NCBI GenBank assembly: GCA_002717725.1
Contig: PBBT01000008.1
Coordinates: 48,588-54,882, forward strand
Origin: Chloroflexota bacterium
GTDB lineage: Bacteria; Chloroflexota; Dehalococcoidia; SAR202; UBA6927
DNA: 6,295 nt
Reading direction: 5' to 3'
A program made the position numbers and the translations under genes. The number at the start of each line of letters is the position of its first letter. The stretch's first letter is position 1. Shown here one piece after another: positions 1-5,905 of the stretch. The notes under the pieces were generated by a model, which was not told where the DNA came from, ran no database searches, and saw only the letters and a program-made list of their open reading frames with translations.

Positions 1-153
1 GGAGTCACTGACCTCTCTTCTAGAGAGGCTCTAATTGCTTTTGAAGTCGATGATTATTTTCAAGGCAAAAGTGTTAATGAAAATGAAAGAAGGAACCTTG
101 AGGAAAGATTCAGGATAAGATTCAGTAACACAAAACCTGAAGAAATTATATAA
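1..153 (+). CDS. C-terminal fragment of an unidentified protein (possible NAD+ synthase-like tail)
   Basis: Frame 1 is open from the first base to a TAA at 151-153 and gives the last 50 residues of a gene whose start lies outside the window. The tail is charged and contains VDDYFQGKSV followed by a basic/acidic helix-like stretch (ERRNLEERFRIRF). This locally resembles the end of bacterial NH3-dependent NAD+ synthases, where an I-D-D-Y-L-E-G-K-type motif precedes a final helix. The resemblance is short, and the usual basic His-Lys-Arg stretch after it is absent, so I treat it only as a hint. Its codon and base composition match the rest of the window. The gene converges on the GH32 gene with 14 bases between the two stop codons. 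That a gene ends here is fairly sure; its function is not. Confidence 0.55.
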   Translation, partial: GVTDLSSREALIAFEVDDYFQGKSVNENERRNLEERFRIRFSNTKPEEII

Positions 154-184
154 ATTTGATTGGGAACTTATTTCCCTTCGAATT
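153..184. terminator. Candidate bidirectional terminator hairpin between convergent genes
   Basis: Bases 162-166 (GGGAA) pair perfectly with 172-176 (TTCCC) around a 5-base loop. A second stem, 153-159 with 178-184, continues it outside a small TT/T internal loop and includes one G-T wobble. The hairpin starts in the stop codon of the plus-strand gene, and its loop region contains the TAA of the minus-strand GH32 gene. Flanks are T-rich on the minus strand (TTATATAATTTC) and weaker on the plus strand (GTTTC). It therefore looks like a shared terminator, better suited to the operon than to the plus-strand gene. No energy calculation was made. Confidence 0.42.
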
Positions 185-1817
185 GTTTCAGCTCAGGCCA
201 AATACTTTGCATTTGCCACATATCTAACTGAACTAATTCTGAACTTGAACCTCTGGAGTAAAAGGAAATTCCTCTACTATCTTCTCTCTCAGGATTCACT
301 CTTACGGTTAAGCATTGCTTGTCATTAGCAAAAACCTCGATAATACTTCTATCAACAAATACTCTCAAATGTAATTTTTCCTCTGAATCTAATTCCAGAG
401 GACCAATTTCAGCTGGACGACCCCAGACCTCTTCATTAAGAGAAGACTCCGAAATATCAATCTGCAACAAATCTGGTATTTCAAGGCGACCACCGTACTG
501 TCTCAAAAATGAAATTCTAGTTTGCTCTTCTGCATTACTCGAGCGCAACACAGAAAATCCTACTTCACGTGCATCTTTAGGATCAATAGTAATTTGTAAT
601 TCTATCGCTTTTCCGCCATCAGTAGGAAGAACAATCTCTTGATTAGCATCTATAGTAATATTCGTGAATCTCTCATGGTTAAACCTTAGAGACTCTACAT
701 CTCCTGCAGGCGCTTGTCTCAAAGAGTTATCATCTGCTAACCAGTAATGTCTTGTTAATGTCATTGTATCTCGCCATGCGCTATCTGGCCAACCTTCTTT
801 GGTGTTAAAGACACCCAAATAACGGCCAGCGGCATCCACTGTCGCACTAGGAGCATGTAAAGAAGCATTATTATAAGCCCCGTAACACATGCGCCCATGA
901 GATTCAGGGGTAAACTTATGAGTATCTTCATCATAATTACCTAAATAATATCTTCCGCCTCGTTTATGACTGAAAAGCAACAACATATGTTTACCATTAC
1001 CAATAGGCCAAAAATTAGGAACAGCGCAATCTTCTCCAGGCTCCTGAAAAAATCCATCATCAAACAATGGTCCAATATAGTCCCAATTAGCAAGATCCTC
1101 AGAACGAAAGAGATGATCTACTCCAGTAGCATCAAAACCTCTTACATCCCCACCAAATTTACCTTTCCAATACGCCCCAGACAAAGCATAATACGCATCT
1201 GTTTCTTTCCATATGCATGGATCGAAAATTCTTACTGGGCGACCACCAGTATCAATACCTTTAATAGAACTGGACGATATTTCAACATCTCCATTTCCAA
1301 TATCTTCACCCGTGATTACAGGATTGTCAGGATGTTTTTCCCAATTCAAAAGCAATGGATCTGAAGATGTCGCAAGTGCATTCCCAGAATGTGTTCCGTG
1401 ATAAATCGCTATGACTCTATCGTCTTCTACCAAAGATTGTCCGCTAAAACAATCGACTTCAGTAGTAGGATACAAAGCAGGTGGAAGATCTCGCCAATGA
1501 ATTAAATCATCGCTAACAGTATGTCCCCAAAGAACATGCCTATCCATATGTTTTTGTTGACGAACTAACTCTCTTTCAGCAAGAGGTAATTCGGATGGAA
1601 CAAACTGATAAAATAAATGATATTTCCCTTGCCAGTGACTTAATCCATTGGCATCATTCATGACATTTTCCGGAGAAGAGAAATGATACAATGGACGCGC
1701 TGGATCATACGCTAATTCTTCACGAGATTTTTTCAACCTCTCTGTCCAAGGATCTAATTTTAACTGCTCATACTGTTCTGAAATGTCATCAGAGTACACA
1801 ATTTCCGAATCTACCAT
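168..1817 (-). CDS. GH32-type glycoside hydrolase (beta-fructosidase-like)
   Basis: The 549-residue product matches the two-domain plan of GH32: an N-terminal five-bladed propeller (about residues 40-365) and a C-terminal beta-sandwich (about 375-540). The nucleophile motif is at 53-58 (MNDANG, D55; canonical MNDPNG). It is followed by the substrate-pocket stretches LWGHTVSDDLIHW (96-108) and CFSGQSL (123-129). The usual RDP motif reads FDP (198-200), keeping the transition-state Asp (D199) but not the Arg. The acid/base Glu is best assigned to E262 in GEDCAVPNFW. The sandwich carries the hallmark DRSIIEVFAND (489-499). Family members hydrolyse or transfer terminal beta-fructosyl units of sucrose, inulin or levan; the substrate here is not readable. 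There is no signal peptide, so it is probably cytoplasmic. The start is supported by GGGAG (1828-1824) six bases upstream. It is the last gene of the operon. About 12 extra charged residues lie between the first motif and WGH. Confidence 0.88.
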   Translation of the reverse strand: MVDSEIVYSDDISEQYEQLKLDPWTERLKKSREELAYDPARPLYHFSSPENVMNDANGLSHWQGKYHLFYQFVPSELPLAERELVRQQKHMDRHVLWGHTVSDDLIHWRDLPPALYPTTEVDCFSGQSLVEDDRVIAIYHGTHSGNALATSSDPLLLNWEKHPDNPVITGEDIGNGDVEISSSSIKGIDTGGRPVRIFDPCIWKETDAYYALSGAYWKGKFGGDVRGFDATGVDHLFRSEDLANWDYIGPLFDDGFFQEPGEDCAVPNFWPIGNGKHMLLLFSHKRGGRYYLGNYDEDTHKFTPESHGRMCYGAYNNASLHAPSATVDAAGRYLGVFNTKEGWPDSAWRDTMTLTRHYWLADDNSLRQAPAGDVESLRFNHERFTNITIDANQEIVLPTDGGKAIELQITIDPKDAREVGFSVLRSSNAEEQTRISFLRQYGGRLEIPDLLQIDISESSLNEEVWGRPAEIGPLELDSEEKLHLRVFVDRSIIEVFANDKQCLTVRVNPEREDSRGISFYSRGSSSELVQLDMWQMQSIWPELKQFEGK

Positions 1818-1848
1818 AGTTTTCTCCCAAAATTAATTAAATACAATA

Positions 1849-1875
1849 ATTATAATCATCCACTCAAGAAATCAA
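1849..1875 (-). promoter_or_regulatory. Possible internal promoter for the GH32 gene
   Basis: On the minus strand TTGATT (1875-1870) is followed after 15 bases by a perfect TATAAT (1854-1849). This would start transcription near 1842, just ahead of the GGGAG ribosome site (1828-1824) of the GH32 gene. The 15-base spacer is shorter than optimal and the region is very AT-rich, so chance is a real alternative. If active, it would let GH32 be expressed separately from the upstream operon. Confidence 0.3.
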
Positions 1876-2062
1876 AGAAGTTTCCAATTCCTCCGCCTTG
1901 GACTTTAAACAGTTCAGTATATCCACAATTATTGCATGTCACAGCTGTAAATTTCTGATTCTGAATGTCAAAGAATCTCGAAAGCCCTGACCCAGTTGTA
2001 CGAATTTCATTGTTTGTAAATTGAGTACTTCCACATTTTGCGCACTCATACTGCTTATTCAT
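1856..2062 (-). CDS. Small zinc-ribbon protein (DUF2082/zinc_ribbon_13-like)
   Basis: This 68-residue protein has two CxxC knuckles, C7-x2-C10 and C43-x2-C46, spaced as in a single four-cysteine zinc ribbon. Between and after them are the family-typical segments TGSGLSRFFDIQNQKFTAV (23-41) and CGYTELFK (46-53), and the tail ends with a GNFFDFLSG motif. From memory this is the Pfam zinc_ribbon_13 family (DUF2082), described as a putative nucleic-acid-binding zinc ribbon; no member's role is known to me. It is full length for that family and probably cytosolic. A strong GGAGG (2071-2067) lies four bases before the ATG. It sits between DUF1501 (71-base gap) and GH32 (38-base gap) on the same strand. 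It could be a small regulator or a metal-binding accessory, but its conserved sequence says nothing specific about the operon. Confidence 0.9.
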   Translation of the reverse strand: MNKQYECAKCGSTQFTNNEIRTTGSGLSRFFDIQNQKFTAVTCNNCGYTELFKVQGGGIGNFFDFLSG

Positions 2063-2084
2063 AATTCCTCCACAAAAACTCCAA

Positions 2085-2112
2085 GTGAATATTATTTCAT
2101 TAAAGATATCAC
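2085..2112 (-). other. Small imperfect hairpin in the DUF1501/zinc-ribbon gap
   Basis: On the minus strand GTGATAT (2112-2106) can pair with ATATTCAC (2092-2085), with one bulged T, around a 13-base AT-rich loop. A run of five T follows a few bases later, just before the GGAGG of the zinc-ribbon gene. It could be a processing site or weak attenuator that lowers expression of the two distal genes. The stem is short and AT-rich, so it may be accidental. Confidence 0.2.
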
Positions 2113-2133
2113 GTAGGACAGAAGATTAGGTAA

Positions 2134-3252
2134 TTATTTAAAAAATCCCAACTTCTCATACTCATTCTTGACTACTGGACGAGCATCAACCTCAAGCCAA
2201 TCTTCCAATAATTCTGAATAAATACTCCTGAAATCAACATTGAATTTAAGATCCCCTTCCACCAATTGGTTACTTGAAAGAGATGGATATTCACTGTAAT
2301 GTCCACCATTTACCGCATCACCTATAACGAACGCAACTCCACCAGATCCATGGTCAGTCCCGTTTCCATTATCCTTAACCCGTCTACCAAATTCCGAAAA
2401 CACAAAAAGTATTACATCATCACTCTTGTTTGCTTGTTTCATGTCTTCATAAAAATCATATATACCGCTACAAACATCAGTAAGCAAGCCCTCTTGAAGT
2501 GCAATTCCATTGGTATGGGCATCAAAACTACCATGTTGTGTATAACAAATCCTAGTTCCAATATCGGCTTGCAGTACCTGCGCAGCACCCTTAATCGACT
2601 TAGAAAATGAATCCGTTCGATATTCAACATTGGATGAATATTTTTCAGTAACTGTTCCTAAAATTTCAGTACCTTTTAATGCATTCAAACCCGTTTCAGT
2701 CAGATAATCCGTTACGGGGCCGCTTCCAATCGCTTGACTATAAATATCTTTGAATGCTTGTAATGCTTCAGTATGATTTTGAGAATTATCCATATGATTC
2801 ATCAGACCATAGGAATCTAAATTAGTCACCGATGCCACTGGTGCCCCAGGGGACACAAGTGCACGAGGTAGCGCTGATGCAAAATTTACAGCTGCAACTA
2901 CGTTATCCCTGTTCGGATACATCTGATTGATTGCATTCCCTAACCAACCCTCATTACCTACCTTAGTAGGTTCAGAAGTATGCCAGATGTCCATAGATCG
3001 AAAATGTGATCTGTTTGGATCTGGATAACCTGTACCATGTATAATTGCAACCTTGCCATCATCAAACAATTCTTTGATAGGAGCCATAGATGGGTTCATT
3101 CCCAAGCCACCGCCTATTGGCAAAACTTTTTCTTCAGTAATGCGAACATTGGGACGATTATCTAAATATTCTGAATTAGTATAAGGAATAATACAATTCA
3201 AATAATCATTTCCTCCTGAGAGCTGAACAACAACTATTTTCTTATCCCCCAT
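2134..3252 (-). CDS. DUF1501 family protein (alkaline phosphatase/sulfatase-like superfamily)
   Basis: The 372-residue product carries DUF1501 landmarks along its whole length. These are VVVQLSGGNDYLN (7-19), NRSHFRSMDIWHT (80-92), EGWLGNAI (101-108), GSFDAHTN (241-248), SEFGRRVKDNGNGTDHG (286-302), GGHYSEYPSL (316-325) and the closing DFRSIYSELLEDWL (340-353). The family belongs, as I recall, to the alkaline phosphatase-like superfamily. The conserved Asp and His residues (D16, H240, D244, H246, D300, H301) are plausible metal ligands, but its reaction is not established. Many relatives start with a Tat leader; this one begins only four residues before the first core strand, so it appears non-exported. 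AGGAGT (3264-3259) lies six bases before the ATG, which supports the start. It follows the NHL gene by 27 bases and is two genes downstream of DUF1800, its common genomic partner. Confidence 0.92.
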   Translation of the reverse strand: MGDKKIVVVQLSGGNDYLNCIIPYTNSEYLDNRPNVRITEEKVLPIGGGLGMNPSMAPIKELFDDGKVAIIHGTGYPDPNRSHFRSMDIWHTSEPTKVGNEGWLGNAINQMYPNRDNVVAAVNFASALPRALVSPGAPVASVTNLDSYGLMNHMDNSQNHTEALQAFKDIYSQAIGSGPVTDYLTETGLNALKGTEILGTVTEKYSSNVEYRTDSFSKSIKGAAQVLQADIGTRICYTQHGSFDAHTNGIALQEGLLTDVCSGIYDFYEDMKQANKSDDVILFVFSEFGRRVKDNGNGTDHGSGGVAFVIGDAVNGGHYSEYPSLSSNQLVEGDLKFNVDFRSIYSELLEDWLEVDARPVVKNEYEKLGFFK

Positions 3253-3279
3253 AAAATTACTCCTAAAATATCTCTCTAA

Positions 3280-4287
3280 CTATATTCTTTCAAATATTTG
3301 AAATCTATGGCGTCCTGTTTCCAAAACATAAACCCTTTGTTCTTGATCAAGTGTCACTGCTACTGGATCCCAAAAATATGGTTCAATTCTAGCCGATAAT
3401 TCATGTTGATCATCCGTTTTGGAATCATACATCGGAACAAATGACTCCCTTGCTCGACGTTCATCATCTTGAGAAGACAAATATTCAACAGACCATGGAT
3501 TTAAATCTGCGGCACCTCTATGAGAAAATAAATACAAGCCATCTGAATCAACTACCTGGAGTCTTTGATTCCCCCAATCAGCAACAAAAATGTTACCATT
3601 TTTATCAATTGCCATTCCAGATGGACGGTCAAACTGCCCCTCACCATCACCTGATTCTCCAATTACTTTTAGAAATTCCCCATCTGCTGAAAATTTCTGG
3701 ATTCGATCATTTCTCCAATCGGCGATATAGATGTTTTTATCAGAATCTTCAGCAATCCCCCATGGCAAATTAAATTGTCCTACATCACTTCCTGAAGAAC
3801 CCCATTGTCCTACAAATTTTCCATCAACGGTATAGGTTTGAATTCGATTATTTTTTGAATCCACAATTATCAAATTCCCGTCTCTATATAACATCCCACT
3901 TGGTTGGTTAAATTGACCCTCCCGATCTCCTTTAACACCCCAAAAACTGAGTGGATTGCCATCTCTATCAAATTTTGTAATTCTTTGGAGATATTCATCA
4001 GCCAAATATAAGTTTTCATCTTCATCTAACACCGCAGCAGTAGGCCAAATCATTCCTCCAAGCTCAGATCCCCACGTACCAATCTGTCCAATAAAATCAT
4101 GATCTGCAGTAACTAATTGGATCCCATTAGAGCCTTTTGTGCTAGCCTTACCACGACTAACAACAAAAATTGTTCCATCGGGTCTAATAACCATTGCTGT
4201 AGGAAGCGAAAACCCTCGCCCTCCAAAATCTGCACAGAATCCTACATTTGTTAAATATCTCAATTGTAGTTTAGTAGTTGTCATCAT
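3280..4287 (-). CDS. NHL-repeat six-bladed beta-propeller protein
   Basis: The 335-residue protein is built of NHL repeats. Clear blades are about 76-117, 121-163, 166-210 and 213-258, each following the pattern GQF-x-x-PxG, then NIYIAD, then NDRIQKFSADG. A more diverged first blade (about 26-70) and a last one (about 304-335, FWDPVAVTLDQEQRVYVLE then HRFQIF) complete a six-bladed ring. An insertion of about 45 polar residues (259-303) precedes the last blade. No signal peptide or other domain is present, so it is probably a cytosolic binding scaffold; NHL propellers bind proteins, peptides or RNA. The ligand is unknown. The start has two adjacent ATGs (4287 and 4284). The AGGA site overlaps the TAG stop of DUF1800 six bases upstream, so translation is probably coupled. 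Its position between DUF1800 and DUF1501 suggests a joint role. Confidence 0.92.
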   Translation of the reverse strand: MMTTTKLQLRYLTNVGFCADFGGRGFSLPTAMVIRPDGTIFVVSRGKASTKGSNGIQLVTADHDFIGQIGTWGSELGGMIWPTAAVLDEDENLYLADEYLQRITKFDRDGNPLSFWGVKGDREGQFNQPSGMLYRDGNLIIVDSKNNRIQTYTVDGKFVGQWGSSGSDVGQFNLPWGIAEDSDKNIYIADWRNDRIQKFSADGEFLKVIGESGDGEGQFDRPSGMAIDKNGNIFVADWGNQRLQVVDSDGLYLFSHRGAADLNPWSVEYLSSQDDERRARESFVPMYDSKTDDQHELSARIEPYFWDPVAVTLDQEQRVYVLETGRHRFQIFERI

Positions 4288-4293
4288 GTATTC

Positions 4294-5742
4294 CTAGACA
4301 GTTTGATATTCTTGTGTTGAAACAATCAACTGAATAATTGAAACCGCAGCTTCATCAAATTTATATGATTTGTCGTCATTCTCCCAAGACAAATTAATAA
4401 ATTTAGAGGCATATTTCTTCAAGCCTTTTCTAGTACTATCTAAAACATTCAATGGGCCCAAAACAATTAAGGAATAATCTACTAAATCATCTGAATTCAT
4501 TTCAGGTGTTTGAGAAAATGATTTAATCCGATCAATAAGATCTCTAATACCTTTTTTGTTTGGATCTGACAAAATTCGACTAGCAAAATTAATTCGCTCA
4601 ACATATGCTCCAGTATTAATCCACTCAGCACCCCCTTGCCAACCTTCAACACTCGGAGGACGCAATAATCCTTGCCCCATATTTGCACAGGCAGCCTCGG
4701 CAGCAAAAAGTTCATTAGCAGGCAAATCTATAGGACCCGCTAATCTCATTGTTCCGACAACCATTTCCACAGGACTTTTGATTCTAGCAAAACGTGAAGA
4801 ACTATCTTTAAAAAACTCCGATTCAAACATTGCTTTCAACATCTCTTTAACACTATGGTCGGAATCAAAATATGCTTGAACCATTAAATTGATTGCATCA
4901 GGATCCTTTGGAGCCTCATGAGGCCACTGAGGTACGGGAAACTCATCAGCTACAAAAAAATGATATAAATGCCTTGCCAAGTATCTTGCAGTAGCATCTT
5001 GTTCACAAATTATCCTCACGGCATCCTCACCATTCCAATTACCCGTTTGTCCTAAAATGGTTTTCTCTCCATGATCATGGTCATCATCATCATATTCAAA
5101 TTCCCAAGACATGTATCCGTAAGGCCTAGCAGTATTGTTCCGCATCCTAATCGACATGTATTCAGGATTCACTATTCTCCATCCCGTAAACGCTCTCGCA
5201 GTTTCTTTAATATCATCTTCAGTATAATTCCCAACACCCATTGAAAATAATTCCAAAATCTCTCGGCCATAATTCTCATTAATATTTGCAGCATGGTTAT
5301 CTTGATTATCAAGCCACATAATCATTGCTGGATCTTTTGGCAACTCAAGTAGTAGGTTGTCAAACCGACCCATTCCATGGGCTCTAAACATATCAATTTG
5401 ATTAATACCAACTTTATTTTGTATAAGTTTATGAACCGCAGTAGCAAATAATCGATGCCAAAATACACACATCTTCTCTCTCAACGGTGTATCTGTCATG
5501 ACTAATCGATACATCCAGTAGGCTCCACCACTAGATCTCAAATCTGATAACTCAACATGGTACCTACGTATCAAATCTTCTGGAATTTCATCTTTAATAG
5601 ATGGATTTAACAGTTGATGTAATGTGTCTTCAAATCCTTTTTCAACTGCGCAATCGAATTCTGCAGGAGTAGCTCCAAAGGCGGCACGTCTTAACAAATG
5701 AGCTACCAAAGTTGCATCATGATTTACATTAGTTATTGTCAT
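4294..5742 (-). CDS. DUF1800 family protein
   Basis: From the start chosen here the product has 482 residues with the DUF1800 hallmarks. These are HLLRRAAFGATPAEF (15-29), TDTPLREKMCVFWHRLFAT (83-101), MIMWLDNQDN (140-149), NENYGREILELFSMG (155-169), DIKETARAFTGW (177-188), IKSPVEMVV (321-329) and PPSVEGWQGG (362-371). The family is widespread, usually next to DUF1501, and its biochemistry is not known. An acidic/histidine segment EYDDDDHDHGEK (216-227) lies in the middle. A longer reading starts at 5772, but that ATG overlaps a TATAAT box, whereas the ATG at 5742 has GGAG (5753-5750) seven bases upstream; I therefore prefer 5742. An ATG at 5748 is too close to the GGAG. No leader peptide is evident from either start. 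It is the first gene of the operon. Confidence 0.9.
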   Translation of the reverse strand: MTITNVNHDATLVAHLLRRAAFGATPAEFDCAVEKGFEDTLHQLLNPSIKDEIPEDLIRRYHVELSDLRSSGGAYWMYRLVMTDTPLREKMCVFWHRLFATAVHKLIQNKVGINQIDMFRAHGMGRFDNLLLELPKDPAMIMWLDNQDNHAANINENYGREILELFSMGVGNYTEDDIKETARAFTGWRIVNPEYMSIRMRNNTARPYGYMSWEFEYDDDDHDHGEKTILGQTGNWNGEDAVRIICEQDATARYLARHLYHFFVADEFPVPQWPHEAPKDPDAINLMVQAYFDSDHSVKEMLKAMFESEFFKDSSSRFARIKSPVEMVVGTMRLAGPIDLPANELFAAEAACANMGQGLLRPPSVEGWQGGAEWINTGAYVERINFASRILSDPNKKGIRDLIDRIKSFSQTPEMNSDDLVDYSLIVLGPLNVLDSTRKGLKKYASKFINLSWENDDKSYKFDEAAVSIIQLIVSTQEYQTV

Positions 5743-5749
5743 TTGCATA

Positions 5750-5753
5750 CTCC
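5750..5753 (-). promoter_or_regulatory. Ribosome binding site that decides the DUF1800 start
   Basis: GGAG on the minus strand (5753-5750) is seven bases before the ATG at 5742, ideal spacing. It is one base from the ATG at 5748 and lies downstream of the ATG at 5772. The sequence before 5772 (CCAAAAAAGTATA) has no purine-rich ribosome site. This supports translation from 5742. Confidence 0.6.
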
Positions 5754-5770
5754 GAATTCTGATTGAACGC

Positions 5771-5799
5771 ATTATACTTTTTTGGTGAAAAAAAATCCA
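5771..5799 (-). promoter_or_regulatory. Promoter of the DUF1800-to-GH32 operon
   Basis: A perfect -10 hexamer TATAAT (5776-5771) is preceded after 17 bases by TGGATT (5799-5794), which keeps the T, G and A of the -35 consensus. The predicted start point is an A near 5764, giving a leader of about 22 bases to the ATG at 5742 with its GGAG. An A/T-rich spacer with opposing T8 and A6 runs lies between the boxes. The -10 is convincing; the -35 is weak, so an activator may help. Confidence 0.55.
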
Positions 5800-5812
5800 T
5801 TGACTTAATCAA
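5800..5812. promoter_or_regulatory. Near-palindrome in the divergent control region (possible operator)
   Basis: TTGACTTAATCAA is symmetric at 10 of its 12 paired positions (TTGA...TCAA arms, central TTA). It lies immediately upstream of the -35 of the minus-strand promoter and about 70-80 bases upstream of the predicted plus-strand start. That is a typical place for an activator or shared regulator site. No second copy was seen nearby and no regulator gene is in the window, so this is suggestive only. Confidence 0.22.
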
Positions 5813-5846
5813 ATACGCCCAAAACCACCATAAATATTCTAAAAAT

Positions 5847-5874
5847 TTGCTCACTTCAAAACTTATGCTATATT
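5847..5874 (+). promoter_or_regulatory. Promoter of the enolase-superfamily gene
   Basis: TTGCTC (5847-5852) and TATATT (5869-5874) are separated by 16 bases. The -10 is extended by TG at 5866-5867 (TGCTATATT), which compensates for the partial -35. Transcription would begin at the A near 5881, leaving a 25-base leader that includes AAGGA (5895-5899), six bases before the ATG at 5906. Confidence 0.5.
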
Positions 5875-5905
5875 CACAGAAACTTTCTCTATAAAAGGAA
5901 AATTT

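Noticed and set aside
319..1401. Three plus-strand open frames (319-642, 966-1364, 1213-1401)
   Set aside because: All lie antisense inside the GH32 gene, encode low-complexity Ser/Ile-rich sequences without motifs, and lack ribosome sites; the minus strand has full domain support.
2299..2630. Open frames at 2299-2610 (+) and 2439-2630 (-)
   Set aside because: Shadows of DUF1501, whose conserved motifs (GSFDAHTN, SEFGRR) are coded across this interval in the accepted frame.
3441..3773. Plus-strand open frame at 3441-3773
   Set aside because: Antisense to the NHL repeats; its His/Gln-rich product reflects the complement of repeat codons and has no domain.
3507..4060. Tandem DNA repeats in the NHL gene
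   Set aside because: The similarity is at the protein level between propeller blades; the nucleotide copies are diverged and do not form a recent repeat array.
4497..4879. Open frames at 4497-4715 (-) and 4556-4879 (+)
   Set aside because: Overlap conserved DUF1800 coding sequence in other frames and have no start signals or recognisable motifs.
5800..5805. TTGACT as a plus-strand -35 box
   Set aside because: No acceptable -10 lies 15-19 bases downstream (the region is CCAAAACCACC); the TTGCTC/extended TATATT pair fits much better.
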